This document shows positions 1 to 13,100 of a stretch of 64,000 nucleotides of DNA, piece by piece. Under the pieces are notes generated by a model. The model searched no databases. It worked only from the letters and a program-made list of their open reading frames with translations, and had not been told where the DNA came from. The DNA is from Adiantum capillus-veneris (Eukaryota > Streptophyta > Polypodiopsida > Polypodiales > Pteridaceae), in assembly GCA_014529385.2 (NCBI GenBank), contig CM043960.1, positions 36,656,781 to 36,720,780 of the forward strand, written 5' to 3'. Position 1 is the stretch's first letter. Each line of letters opens with the position of its first letter. A program made the position numbers and the translations under genes.

Positions 1-1058
1 CTGGGCTTGGGAGAGTCACCCTTGGACACGGGACATGGCTGCAGTGGGACCCAAGGGGATGGTTTTGGTGAGACCCCTTTGCTTCAACTGATCACCCGGG
101 GACCCCCTTTTTCTAGTACATTGCTCAGCTTGGCCGACACATACGGACAACATAGAGAGAGGTTCGTCCTGCGGCAACGATTCATTGGCAGGATGTGGGG
201 CTCACGTCTGAGTTCTTGGCAAGGTTTTGGAAGCGCCCATGGGACAACAGAGAGCCGAGAAGAGTCACCATGTTTCAGTAGCCAGTTGCGCATCGAGCTA
301 CTGCAGTTGGGAGTTGGTTGGTGCACAACGGCTTCTCGGGAGTCTATGCTGCTTGTGAATACCCACTTGAGACCCAACGTCACTATCTATGGGACTGCAC
401 CATAGCACAACAGGTTTGGCTACGGATTCTTCGGCTGATGCCTGCACCGTCTACAGCCAGCCAGTACACCTGGGGGGTTGTAGTGTGGTCCACACTCACG
501 GACCCTACACTTCGTTTTGAGATGGCTTTAGTCAGCAGGATGATAGTGATCCAAGAGGGTCGTCCTACACTCCAGCTTGCCGTGGAGCTTATCCCTCAGG
601 AGTGGAGCACTGAGAGAGTGGTGTTGGGAGCCTATTGCTTGACAATATGGTTTATTTGGCGAGCCTGTTGGTGTCCCATCTCCAAGGCTCGCCCTATTCC
701 TCTGACAGAGATTGCTAGCGACATCTGGTTGGAGCTAGTCTATACACTCAGGGGCCATTTTGAGAGACTTCAGGGCAGCTCCGACCGCATGAGGGAGCAC
801 CACGAGGTCTTCTGGCGTCCCTGGCGTCCAGGACCGTTCTTCACCATGTATTTGCTGCGCCGAAATGGTATAGTATTGTCGACCAGTGTGGCTATTTCCT
901 CCCCCCATTTCCTGATCTAGCCTTCATTGTACATATCTTGTTTTTTCATTGGGAGAGTCTCCCCATACTGATGTAGCCCTCTCTAGTAGGGGCAGATTGT
1001 AGCCCTTTGGGCAGTTTTTTAACTAATGGAAGGATCTTTTCTTGGGGGAAAAAAAAGT
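1..1058 (+). mobile_element. LINE family C, 3' terminal fragment
   Basis: The + strand frame 318-920 carries the C-terminal cysteine/histidine knuckle seen at the end of plant LINE ORF2 proteins (zf-RVT type): the segment LETQRHYLWDC followed by AQQVW, with the first cysteine of the expected pair apparently replaced by tyrosine. After the stop near 920 comes an untranslated region ending in an A-run at about 1050-1057, as expected for a polyadenylated LINE 3' end. Codons upstream of 318 are out of frame, so the copy is decayed. The 5' side lies outside the window. The + orientation and protein type differ from the family A and B LINEs further right. It is not a functional gene. Confidence 0.6.
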
Positions 1059-1299
1059 TCAGACAAGTTCTAACAATATTCCCAAACAAAATTTGAAACA
1101 AGTGGCTCTTCTCGTTCCTTAAGTGTGGATCTCCATCCCCGTGCTTCCAAATGCTTGTGAATCCATCTTCCTCTGTCCCACTACCTCTTATCTGCAAACA
1201 AATAACAAGAAAATCCAAAAACATTAATTCCACATGTCCTTAAATTTTCTATAGAAACTCTGATTTGCTGTTGAAAACCCTGATTTTTCAAGTGGTTGG

Positions 1300-1758
1300 A
1301 TGTAACAGGGAGGGGGCACGACGTGCCAACGGAAAATAATAGACTGAACAACTTTAAGCACTTCAAATAACAGTAAACTGAAAGAGATACACAACACACT
1401 AGACGGGGAGTGGCAGAATTCCACCCCAAGAGAACACTCGCCCCAAGTTGGCGCCCCTTTCGGTGTTTCTTTATATTGCTTCAACTTAGTATAAGCCGGT
1501 ACTTTGTCCTCTGCACCTCCCACGCGGAGACGTGCCAGAGACTGACCCCATGGCACATATTTAAAGCCCCTTGGCCATGAAAAGCGGTTACATGAAAAGC
1601 TTCAAGTTCTAAAAGCATCTGGCCCAAAAGCTGTTAGTGCGAATTACGAAAATACGTACACCTGCCACGTCAACAACGCAATTCGTGGAAGTCCGTACAA
1701 CTGCCACATCAGCAACGCAATTCGCAGAAGTCCATACTGCTGCCATGTCTCCACGCGA

Positions 1759-1805
<47 letters not shown>

Positions 1806-2010
1806 TTTTATTTTAACTTCTTGTGTCACTTGAGCCCCATTGGACGGGGTCCTATAAGTTGGTGGAAACTTCTTTAAAAATAAGGCCACAAAGCAAGTCT
1901 TCATAATCTTCTCTTAGGGTTTAGGCTCCTCGGCCGGGATTTGCAAGTTGGCTCCATTCTTCAATGGCTTGACGCGTCAGCAGTTTGTGACATCGGAATC
2001 AATATTTGTT
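1300..2010 (-). mobile_element. Solo LTR or LTR remnant
   Basis: Read on the minus strand this stretch has the layout of the LTR at 55,820-56,436: a shared core (GGCGCCCCTTTCGG then TTTCTTTATAT at 1450-1474), then repeated CACGTCA-type segments, and near 1970-1995 the words GTCAGCAGTTTGTGACA, which match the other LTR's GTCACCAGTTTGTGACA. No gag or pol coding sequence flanks it, so a solo LTR left by recombination is likely. The exact ends and any target duplication are not clear. A TG microsatellite has expanded inside it. Confidence 0.5.
1761..1802. repeat. (TG)n microsatellite
   Basis: About 21 uninterrupted TG units lie inside the LTR remnant. On the minus strand they translate to a run of His-Thr, which creates a spurious open frame. 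Confidence 0.95.
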
Positions 2011-2279
2011 TGCATCAATGCGTAGAGCTCGTTGAGAGGATCAACATTTACTTTTGTGGCATATTCAAAATCTCATCCGTTGAAGAGTTTTTTTAGAGGT
2101 TTCTGGAACATAAAAAAGCATTTTGGGATTTTTAGAGCAAAAATGAACTTCTTCTGCTTTGTTTCCTCTTTGGGTTGTTGTTTCTTCTTTTTTCCACTGC
2201 ATAGCTTCTAATTGTAGGTTGATGAAGGATCGGTTTGTTTGTCAGAAAAGCAAATGGCTGATGCTCTGACAATGTAATT

Positions 2280-2620
2280 ATGAGGGCACCACATGCCAAT
2301 TGAAAAGAACAACCTTAGCACTTGAACACTTGAACTAAAAAGAGAATACCACACTTGAGATGAGACATGGAGTGGCGGAGTTCCAATAACAGATGCACCG
2401 GCCCCTAACTAGGCCTCTTAAGGTATTTCTTTATATTGATCTTCGCAAGATACAACTTCTAGTACGAGTCTAGCATCCAATTGGTTACCTAGATCTCGCA
2501 CAAGGCATCTCTTTTATAGGTCCTTGGCCTCTTGCTTTTACATGGCTAAAAAGCTCCAAAAGTCAATTGCTTTCAAAAACTGATCCCAAAAGCTTCAAAA
2601 GTCAAATTGTTCAAAATCTG
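2280..2620 (-). mobile_element. Second LTR remnant of the same superfamily
   Basis: The words GAGTGGCGGAGTTCC (about 2371) and GGCCCCTAACTAGGC followed by TATTTCTTTATAT (about 2402-2436) occur in the same order as in the solo LTR at 1300 and in the chromovirus LTRs further right. The central GCGCCCC is decayed to GGCCTCTTAAG. No internal coding region is attached. The boundaries are approximate. Confidence 0.45.
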
Positions 2621-3480
2621 GCACTAAAAACACCTACCATGTCTACTGCCATACGTGACCTATGTTTTACTGTGGAAAATCCGCCGCGGTTTATGGTGGG
2701 ATTTTCAGGCCACTGTCCTTAGCTTTTGGTCCTTGTGATCGTTGCCATTCCTAGTCGAGTCTATCCCCTCTCTTTTGTCCAATGTCACGCCACATCATTC
2801 AATTTGTGGCACCTTTGATTATCCAAATCACTTTCATATGTGACCAAATAAAAAAAATAGAGTCTAGGGAACATCAATGACCTAGACATATCGAATTTTG
2901 TGCAAAAAGGCTCATATGATCCAAATTGTGATTTTTGCAATGACCCAATGAATGTGCTCACCTACGAGCATTTTTGTTTTGTTTTGTAGTTGGCATTTAG
3001 TATTTTTGGGTTCAAGTGCATATTTGTGATCATTCCGTCAAGTAGACATGTCTAAAAACATAGATTATGTGATTTTGGTGAGTTGCTATCATAGTGTGTG
3101 CGTAGCCTATGTAGACAACCGAATGCCTATTTTGAGTTTTGACTTCACCAAAAGATTCCCCATTGCTTGTTCACCTTGCGTAGTGATTTTGGTATCGTTT
3201 AGAGTTCTTTAGGTTAGAGATTTATAGGGATTTAGCTCGCGGGTTAGAGAGTGTGAATACCTTGGTAGGATGGGTTTTCAGCATTGCCCTCTCAATGAGC
3301 CCTATGCATTGACGCAAAAAGGTTTCATTTTTTACCATCTTCAAAATTTAGGGTTCTCAACAACAAATTAGGTTTTTGCAAAAAAAAAAACAATTTTTGT
3401 GTCTTGCTACTCTTCTTAGTTTTTCACAAATGACAAAGTAAAGTGCATTCTTGAGCCAATTAAGATGGGCATACAAGGAT
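2620..3480. other. Non-coding interval, nothing recognised
   Basis: AT-rich sequence with no frame showing conserved protein motifs, no tRNA-like fold recognised and no clear repeat boundary. Short minus-strand frames here are low in information and are judged fortuitous. Confidence 0.5.
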
Positions 3481-3487
3481 CTGACAG

Positions 3488-3725
3488 GGTATGGAGCTCT
3501 TATAGCATGTGCACAAGGATATGGAGATCGATCTCCGCTACTATGGATAAGTGGAGAAATACCTGTTTGGTTTAGAATCTGAGAGTGAACTTGTTTGATA
3601 TGGCAGGATATGGAGCTCTTAGAGCATGTGCATGAGGATATGGAGATCGATCTCCGCTGATAAGAGGAGAAATACCTGTTTGGTTTAGAATTTGAGAGTG
3701 AACTTGTCCGATAGTGGGAAGGAGA
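3488..3725. repeat. Two-copy tandem duplication, period about 119 bp
   Basis: ATGGAGCTCTTATAGCATGT at 3491 recurs with few changes at 3610, and the following ATACCTGTTTGGTTTAGAAT is repeated as well. Each unit contains the perfect 14-bp palindrome GGAGATCGATCTCC (about 3519 and 3638). The unit has no recognisable coding content. Confidence 0.8.
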
Positions 3726-3829
3726 AGCCAACAAAGGAATCCATAGCCTCATCTCCCCCAATTGGCACCAAGAAAATATGGGCTTTGATCCCAGATGGTG
3801 CAACATTTGTCTCTAATCGGCAAGATGCT

Positions 3830-5230
3830 TTGTGAAAAAGTAGTCAAAGCACTCCCCACGGTAGTTCATGTCAAAACAAACCAAGTCTCCAAGCATAGCC
3901 GAGAGGGCATTTAAATCTGATCACTTGTGGAGTGGGACCTTGCTCTAGACTCTAGAGTGGTCCGCAAGAAAACCTCATCCAACAAACAATGCACTACAAG
4001 AGGTTCCCTAGTCCGAACAACTGGCGAGGAGAATCTGCTTGAACCTGTTTGACTTTGTTTGAACTTATTTGGACTTGTTGGAACTTGGAACTGTCAAGAT
4101 CCACCTTGTGGAGTTAGACCTATGTTACACCGTTTCTTGACCTGTCCTGCATGCTCTTCTAACCCGCATAACCCGTCTTTCTCAACCCATGGCTTAACGA
4201 TCAGATGTCAACCAAGGACTTGTTTCGATGGTTGGGTTCCATCTAAGATCCATAGTTTCGACTCGGGTTAACGGTTGGATGTCATCCTAGGACCTGTTTT
4301 GATGGTTAAATAGAACTATTGGATAATATCCAAGGACCCATTGTGCACAGTTCATGTGATACTACAGTGTTTACATAAGCTGCATCCGTGTTTTGTATGC
4401 CATCTCTAAAAGCATTGATGCTTGAGCTAGTGACTATTGATATGTTTTCTTTAGTTCGGTTTTTGACAGGTGTAATTGTGAATGATTACTCCTCTTTAAG
4501 TGGGAGGTATGTCGCAGGTGGTGACGTGACATCCTGGCTCGGTTAATCACCACCTGGCACATGGTGCCAACCGGTTACATTGCCTCCTTTCTGTTGTGGT
4601 TCGCATTTACATCCTTGGTTTGATTAAATTGTTCCTCATGGCCAGTTGGTTTGGAATTGCGATCATAGTAGCTGTGCTACACATATTATATTTAAAATAC
4701 ATGACGTTTTCTTCACGTATGGTTCGTAGCATTGATAAAAGACGCGTGCGTCTTTTTGAGCCTTAGAAAGTTATAGACAGGCCCTTCGGATTTAAAAGTG
4801 AGCTCTATTATTTTTAATTGATGGCAAGAGGTTTGCTTGCTCCTGTCTCTTTGAATTGAAGTTTTAGTATGAACTTTTTAAGCTATGAATCTCGATACTT
4901 TGGTAAGTAAACGTTGAAAGTTGAAACTGATATAACTTTTTGTGTTATGCCATATAGCTATAATGCATATATCATATCAACTAATACTTAGGGCCATGCA
5001 AGTACATTTTATGATAAAAAACCATGTGTTTTATTCGGGGTCCTCACACCTATTATACTTCAACGCATTATACAGCCCATCCTGTATCTGGCTGCTATGA
5101 TCTCGGTTACCCCTTTGGTTGGGATGTTTATGAGATCTAGTGGGTTGGTTTTGACTTATCTTGACTGCAAGATTAACTTCTAGTAACTTTTCACTTCGCC
5201 ATTGCATGTTTGTCTGTGGATGTCCAATCT
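3830..5230. other. Non-coding interval, nothing recognised
   Basis: Moderately AT-rich DNA. I see no conserved protein frame, LTR, terminal repeat or RNA gene. A 70-codon + strand frame at 4059-4271 has no recognisable motif and no flanking support. Confidence 0.45.
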
Positions 5231-5239
5231 GTTATTGAC

Positions 5240-6230
5240 GTGGAATGCAAAGCACATTGATCTGTTTGTCCGAGGCCGTCAAAGTTTCTAGCGAACTTTG
5301 TCTAATCGCAAGGTTCTGGTTTTGATTCAAAGAGATTTTGTGCGCTCCATGAAGGCCTCAATATTCTCGATGTCGATTATCACATGCTTGCTCAGAAGGC
5401 CTCTCTCTTGCCTACTTTTCTTTGACAACTGGGACCTTGAGGTTGGACCAAAGATGTTAGCCTTGTGTGGATAAATGAGAGTTCGTGCTTATGGTCATTG
5501 GTCACTCTACCATATGAATCTCATCTATGGACATGCTTATGGCATAGTTACCCAGAACGGGAAATCGGAATGCGGAACAGGCATGAAATGCCATTCCCTG
5601 TTACGGATACCCACGTCTGAAACGCAAAAAATGGAAATTCGGAACGGGAAGTTGGAATGGGAATGGGGAACGGAGACCTGAAAACTGCCATTCCTTGTAA
5701 CTATGGCTTACGGTCATACACCTTGTCATTTAGATTTTGGAGTGGGAGCCAATATTGCCCTCACTTCATTGGTTTGGGTGACCGCCACACATCGACAATT
5801 CGCTGCGCTCTCAGAGCATGCATTGGAGTAGAGCCTTTCCACAACCATTGGCTTTGGCTTATAGAGGGAAAGCATATCATCTCTCAGCAATTGCTATATG
5901 TCATGCTGATGATGTGGTTACTGCAGATGGTATGGTTCCTTCTATTTTTGTGGTTGTTCAGAAATGGCATTTGGGTATGCAATTTTTGGCCAAAGTTTTA
6001 ATCGTTTGGGTTACTCCTCTGGTTTTGGTGCACTTACCATTTCCAGTGCATATTGCTTGCTCACTCCCCCACCCTAGATTTTAGAGCATGTCAATCGGTT
6101 ATGGCATTTGCACGCCTATTTGTCGGTAGATAGTATCATACAAAAGACTTGGAAGTTCAAGCTGCCTCTCAAACAGAGGATTTTCTTTTGACATTGTCTC
6201 ATTGGTGTGCTTGCTGTTGGGTTCTTTTTG
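5240..6230 (+). pseudogene. LINE family C relic with degenerate RT
   Basis: Fragments of a plant LINE ORF2 can be read across several + strand frames. FFDNWDLEVGPKM lies near 5,420. At about 5,893-5,937 the RT catalytic motif appears as CHADDVVTADG, where YADD would be expected. LGMQFLAKVLIVWVTPLV follows in the place where the KS.VIWVTPL segment normally sits. WKFKLPLKQRIFF near 6,150 matches the pre-zinc-knuckle region W..KLPLK.R.F. Frames shift several times and stops are frequent. The tyrosine of the catalytic box is lost. Probably the same family as the fragment at 1-1058. Confidence 0.5.
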
Positions 6231-6239
6231 GCACACCGA

Positions 6240-6715
6240 CACATTGTTTTTTCTTTATGTTAAAGTTGCTAGGCAATATCATTTCCTCGTCACCATTTCG
6301 GAACTCTTGAGATTTTTGGCTGATTGAGTCCTGCACTACCAGAGTACAAACATTTTTGAACTCCAGTGCAGTGCGGGGCCCTTTTGACTTTTCATCATAC
6401 ACGCAATCATCTTCAGGAGGCATCTTGTCGTGGCAGCAATTCTTCTGTCTTGCCCTACCCATACATGTACTCTGCTCATTTAGAATTTTCATGATGGTTT
6501 GGTTGCGGTTTTTGGCCCTTTGGGCTATATATAATAAAACGCAATCATTGTCAGCATCCATTTCATCATGGGTGCTTCGTGATACCTTTAGTTTTGCCCT
6601 ACCTTTACTTTTTCACTCGGCTGCTTCAGTCTCTTCGTGACTGTTCCCATTTGGGAGAAATTTCAATTCAGCAGTTCTAGCTCTGCTATGACAGTTCCTA
6701 GCCCTCTTACATAGC
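6240..6715. other. Unassigned, probably continuing LINE relic
   Basis: Between the RT relic and a duplicated possible 3' UTR lies AT-rich sequence. Open frames on both strands (6199-6561 minus, 6356-6640 plus) show no conserved motif. Its position suggests the decayed C-terminus or 3' UTR of the same LINE, but I cannot prove it. Confidence 0.3.
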
Positions 6716-6717
6716 TC

Positions 6718-6925
6718 ACCCATATTGGGTGGCTATGTATTGTATCTTATTGTAACTAATGCAAATTTACTCTCACCCACAAAAACCTGTGTGTGTTTGC
6801 ATGTGTTTGTGCACACACCACCCATTTTGGGTGGTTATGTCTTGTACTTAATTATAATTAATGCAGATTTAGTTTCGCCCCAAATGTGTGTTTTTATGTG
6901 TGTGCACGCGTGGACAAAATCTTCG
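6718..6925 (+). repeat. Tandem duplication, period about 102 bp, probable LINE 3' UTR
   Basis: CCCATATTGGGTGGCTATGT at 6719 recurs as CCCATTTTGGGTGGTTATGT at 6821, each followed by a T-rich stretch, a TAATGCA(A/G)ATTTA word and a TG-rich tail. The order resembles the 3' UTR of the LINE ending at 1058 (TGTAG...ACTAATG), which suggests this is the 3' UTR of the adjacent LINE relic. Confidence 0.6.
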
Positions 6926-7144
6926 TTTGACAAAATAGGTCAATAAAACACAAAGGCACAAAAGAAGCAAAGGAGTCGCAAAAGAACGGTGTGAGGTAAT
7001 ATTTATCCTTAAACTGTGTTTCCTGCCATGAAAATAATACTATGGAGGAAGTAAGTTAAAGCATATATTTTTCCTTAATTTCTACCTCTGCAACATTATC
7101 GCTTTTGATAGGGCTCAAGCTTTAGGTATTTCCCAAGTCACCCA

Positions 7145-10100
7145 TGAAGAAATTTTTGCAGGACAGGTTGCAGACGTTGGCAAGACCTCGAACTGAAGTT
7201 TACAGAAAACTGGCAGAGCTAAAAGCTCTGTTAGAACGAGAAAAACTACAGCAGTGCTCCTTCAAGGCAATCCACGAATTTGTGTTTTTGATCTAGTGCA
7301 TCTAATCAATATCGTTTTGGAAAAGTTCAGATTTGAAGTGATAAGACCAAGGTTTTGTGTAGCTATTGTTGTAATGTATAGTGATGGCGGTGTTTCTGCT
7401 GGTTCTTGAATGTTTAAACATGTTTTACCAACTGACCAACTCTTCCATTTTGCCGTTGCTTTTGGGTTGTTTATCCTAGTCTAGTTGAAGCTCTCTCTAT
7501 TCTTAAGATAGGCAACTGGTACAAGTAGAAGCATGAATAAGGCATGGACACAGATTGATTCTAAGGGTATTTGTGTAATCAATGGCTTCAAGGATGGTTT
7601 TTGCCATGTTCACCCTAGAGGCCCATTGATTTCCTGTTTATGTGGCAAAAAATTTGATGGAAGTGATGGGAATGCCACTAGTATCAGCAAGTCAACTTTT
7701 TTAAATATGTGACGCTCATTTGAAGTTGGGCATATACCCCATGTAACCATTCCTGCTGGCAAACCCCCATTGAGAATAGCTCCCATAACCTCCTCTTCTT
7801 CCTGTGGCTCCTAATACCCTACTGTAGATCTGTAGAGGCATAGGTTCCAGCATTGTGCAGGCACGCTGCACTGCCACCAAATTGATTGATTTTAGGTCAT
7901 TCTATACAAGGAAGTGTGCTATGTTTTTTCTGTAAAAGAAAGGGGAAAGGGGGCAGCAGCTGAATTTCCTTCTAGTGCTGAATAATATGGTGTTCCTAAA
8001 GGAGAGTGTCACTTAACTGTCTTGTTTGTGAATATTGATTCAATAATGACAAGAGAAGCTGAACGTTGCTGTGATAATTCTGCTTTTGGCGACAGCCTAA
8101 GGTTGGCAGAAAGCCAGATCCAGAGTCAATGCATTCTGCACCAATTATTGAAAGAATTCTTGAGCTTCAACAACGTTTTGGCCTAAGAAAACGAGTATGT
8201 CTTTTCAATCTTTATCACAGTTTGCAGTATACTTTTATGTTCTGATTATTAACATTACAGCTGAGAGAAAAAGCCCTTGTATTTGCACATACCCTTTAGG
8301 GTGTTTAGTTGGTGATGCCTCTTTGTAAGAGTGTCCAGACACGCCTGAGCCCAAGATTCTATATTTCGGTTTCGTTTGGATGTTGTTTTCTTTCTTGTTT
8401 AGTTGAAGCGAAAATATGAACCTGCAAAAGACAAAAGCAAATTACAGATAGGGCAGGCCATCAAGAAAGAATGAGGGGTTGCAACCGGTCGTTGGGAGGA
8501 CCCTTGTTGTTGTGCTACTTTGTGAATTCTGGTTTCGGTAGATCACCCTGAGCTGCAGTTGTAGTACTTTGGTATTTGAAGCCTTCTTGTGTTCAGCCCT
8601 CTTGCTTTGGCTTAAACTTACATTTAGCAGTAAAAGTTTCCCTTCATGAATTGCATGAGAGCCGTTGCTTACATGTTGTTGTTGGCAAAGTCCCTTATAG
8701 GAGACTTTGCCAACAACATGAGTAGCTCTCATGTTGTTGCATGAGAGCTACTCTGGGAATTCTGTTTCGGGTGGATCACCATGAGCATGCAGTCGTTAGA
8801 GTACTTAGGTATTTGAAGCCTTCTTGTGTTCAGCCCTCTCACTTTAGCTTAAACTTAGATTTAGCAGTAAAAGTTTCCCTTCATGAACTGCATGAGAGCC
8901 ATTGCCTACATGTTGTTGTTGGCAAAGTCTCTTAAAGGAGCATAATCACGAGGAGATTGTGACTGGATAGATACTGAGTATTTGCAGGGCAGCAGACAGT
9001 TCTCAAGGTTTAGGGTGGATTCTCGACTGAACAGTTTTCTACACTGCCAGATAACAGAAATTTAACTGCCATTGGCTGCCCTCTTTCTCCCGTCTCTGTA
9101 GTTCGTTCTTAGAGTTTCTCATAATGACAAATATCATGTTTTCAAACCTGGAATCGTTTTGTTGCTCCAGCTGAAAATAGCCGAAAATTTTTGCAACTTG
9201 ATTATGTGGGTTTTCTTTGGAGAAATTATGGGAGCTAGAAGCCATACTACTTTCACTTAGGCAGTGGAACATGGAGTGGATTGGGCATGTAGTGCAGGTG
9301 GCTGGCATCCATTGGAGCAAAAAGAACCTCAACATTACGCGCTTGCGGCCTCTTTTTATTGTCAGACTGTTCTTTCTCACTCACTGATTCATAGTTAGCT
9401 TTTTAGTTCAAGCTATCTCTGCAAGCCATCTTTTGAGATGTTGAGTGTTTCTTGCTTGTCAGGACTGTTGGGGAAATTGTTTAATGGGCCAATGTAGTTA
9501 GCCTTCTTGGATACTTTAACAAAGTGTCCCCTACCCTTGAAGTGGTTGCCATATCCTGGTACTGTTTGTGGCCTGCTTGTGTGAAACACCATTGCTTTGT
9601 GTAGCAGGGCTACAGTTACTTGCACAGGACAGGTAGTTACAGTTGGTCTTGGGTTCACAATGAACGGACTCTCGCTTGGGCAGCGACACATGGCAGGGAC
9701 ACGGGTGGTGGTCTAGTGGACAGCGGGGCCAGTTCACCACACCACAGTTCGGAGACAGACGTAGCTGGACTTTCAGGGATATTTCGCTAGCCGTTGGTTG
9801 CTCTTTATGATTGTATACATGTGTAGTTGGTTCTAGTCGTCGTAGGCTTCCTAGACTGCCTATGAGGCTAGTGTCTTTGTCTTGTGTCTAACTCCACACA
9901 TCTGCACTCTCCCTGCACATTGGAGCCTCGATACCCCCATTGTATCTGTGAGTCTTGGGCTTGGAGCTGAGTGTGCTTCCAGCTAGAGTCTGTACTGGTT
10001 ACATGAGTTACTCAAGTTCCATTGAGTTTTGAGTTTGTTGTTGTGTCTTTTGAGTTTGCTTGTTCCATTGTTCTATAGTGTTTTCATTTTCTTGGAGTGA

Positions 10101-13100
10101 GGTTTCATGCATATTGCATTGAGGAGCACTGACAATAGAGAGCATGGCACACTTTTCATGCTACAGGTGCTTTCATTTTTGGCACACCCGGTGGGACCTC
10201 AACTGAAGTCTCACTCCATTAAGCATACATGGTCGAGGAGCTAGTTGGTTCAGCCCCTTGCCCGGTCTAGTCTGCTGGTCTGGTCCAGCTTGCTCTAGTC
10301 CACCTTCGCCCTCGACCAGCTTGGTGATCAGGAGGTATCCTCCGACAGGTACAAACTGCAGCAACATGGCCCTTCCTGCCACAAATAAATCAGTGGCCAG
10401 GAAGACCAATGAAGAATACTCTCTGCAAGATTTCTTTCCCCATAGATAGTCGGGAGAGAAATGAATTGCAGAGGATTCTTCACTAAGGATGGGTAAAGAA
10501 CCATCCTAATGGAGATTGTGTGATCCTCATCTCTGGGACTCACAACATCGCCAACCACAAAGCCCATACATCTCCCAATTTCATTTACATGAGGAGGATA
10601 GAAGACTTGGAAATCTAGCCCTGTGTCCATTTGGCGATGAAAACTATAGCAAAATGAAAGTCCATAGAGCTCTGTGCTAAGACCTCCATGGCTTGATCCG
10701 TAGACTCAAATTGCACTTTTAAGAACCCTCTCCTGAGAGGGGGGGCATTCACAATCTTGAAATTGACATACAATAGCGATTCACTTTTGAGATCCATCCA
10801 AGTGAAATGAGCAAGTTCTTGCAACCTGTCAAGGATGTCAGCTATCCAACAAATAGAAAATTTGTCTCTGATGGTGAACTCATTGAGTGCCCTGTAGTCA
10901 ATACACATCCTCCAGGATATACTCATGCACAAGTGTTTGCTTATCCCTCTGCTCATATTTACCATTCGTAGCAGGCTTATGCATCACCATGTATTCCATT
11001 TTCCACGCACACATTTGTTCCTCCGCAGGCATATTCTCCTTCTATTGCTCCACTCTCAGTACAGCTTTCAGCCATGAGAGCACAGAGTCGCCCTCACAAA
11101 ACCCACCCTTGGCTTCCTTCATCCACCACTTAGCAGCATCCATCAGAGAGCGGGCAGCAGCCTCTGGTGCAGAGGGTCTTCAGTAGTGGTATTCACATCA
11201 CACCACTGTACTTACTCCACCCACTTCAAAGTTCGCTTTTCCTAGATAGCGTTCTTCTCAGTCTTCTTACCTATGTTCTCCAGGGATTTCGGTTGCAGAT
11301 TCACCGGGTGTTGAATAGTCTTCTGGCTCACCACGTGACAGCTTACATGGGGATATGGTTTACTTTTCTTAGTCGACTTAGAGGACCAATGGACCAGAAT
11401 TAGCGGTGTTATTTCACTTTCCTGGTCTAGTGGTAGCTAGGCTGTTGACATGGTTGTGTGCTTACGTGGCGTACTACCCTTCACACAATCTACATGGTTC
11501 ACCCTTTCTTGGGAGATATTTTGGTCCTTGTATATATGTCGTCTGGTATCAGTTGTATTGAGGAGTCTTGGTGTTTGTCTTGTCATAGTAGTCTAGTGTT
11601 TAGTGTCTTTACTTTTACACAAAGCTCACTACCTTGCACTTTCTAGCCTCAGCATCCCCTTGTGTCCGAGTCTCACAATCCTTAGTCTAGAGTTGAGTTT
11701 GCTGCCAGCAAATTTCTTGTACTTGGGTCCTTGCTGTGTATGTGGTCAGGTTTCTATTTCAGCTCAAGCTAGTGAATTGTGATTATCAATTTAGTTGTGC
11801 TTTTGCTATCATTCATTTTGAGGGAGTTTTCTTCACTGAGTGAGACTATGAGCACATTGCTCGGAGGATATCACATCACACACCTGAGCATTTGTACATG
11901 GTTGTCCTTTAGGCTAGTTTTGTAGCATTCGATAGACCTTTATATAATTCTTTTTTTTTCTTGTTTTCAAAGTGAGTGGATCGGTTATGCCACTTCTCTC
12001 TAGTGTACATCTTCTTGAGTTTATTTCTTAATCCGAAAGGACGATTTTTTGTCTTATGAGAGTTTTGCTGCTTAGGGTGTATGGTAGATTCAATGCATTC
12101 ACAATTGCTGTTTGTTGTCTTATTTTGTGATCCCTTATGCTCCCTTATGTTAACCCTTATGTTCTAGATGCTTATTTTTTATACTGCAGGCAAGAAAAGC
12201 ATTCGAGAAGGAGGAGCTTGATAACTGCTCATTCTGGCCAAGGATAAATTTTCGCTCTCAGGTCTATGATAAGATTACTTACCAACCCATTCAGGACAGA
12301 TTTCAAGAGCTTCAGGTAAGTCCACAAGGTTCCCACATTTTACTTTCTATTCACATGGGAATTATGAGATTTTCCTCAATCTCATTTTGGTGTTTGCAGA
12401 GGCGGAAGTTTGAGAAAATAGCGAATGCACAATTGCGAATGAATATGGGGTTAACATTCAAGCCTGAAATAAATCAAAAATCAATCCAATTGTGCAAACA
12501 AGTTAGTAAGGGCCTACTGATAGCTCAATTGATGTAGGATCAGGCTTAATCCTTTTTCCCCAGCAGTTTCCATTGATGTATCTCAGTATGCTTTTTGTAT
12601 ACAACAGAAAGGACTAGAAGCACTTGATGTAGCCCAGCGATTGAGTGCAATGCACCTGTCAGTTCATCTGGATTGCAAAGTTGAACCTCAGGTACTGAAT
12701 CTTTATGGTAAAATTTGATTTGCTCTGTGCTAGTGGATCTTTGCTCAGTTTTAATGCATTTTGATCTTCCAGAAAAACCAAAGCACCTTTGTGCCAGAGA
12801 TCAATAAGAATACAAACTACATTATAGCATCTTCCAGGCAGTTTAAAGGTTCCTCTGTCGGCTTTTTAGAGAGGCAGAAACAGTACCTGCAAACTTTAGA
12901 AGAGAAGAAGGTATTGTTTCAACATCACATGGTGCTCACGGGAAGGTCTGGTAGGAGCTAGAACATTGTTGCTGAGGGTAAAATGATAATGCTTGCTATG
13001 CAGAGGTCTTTCTAGCTGAATGGAAAATCAGCAGAAACTCTTCAACAAAGTGTGCCTTTTCTGATTCTCACATTAAAAGGTATGTGTTCTGCCTTAGACA

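Noticed and set aside
3357-3806. 149-codon minus-strand frame
   Set aside because: It spans the 119-bp tandem duplication and repeats the same peptide; no motif and no flanking gene signals.
4059-4271. 70-codon + strand frame with several cysteines
   Set aside because: No conserved spacing of a known zinc or secreted peptide family, no signal peptide, and no supporting context.
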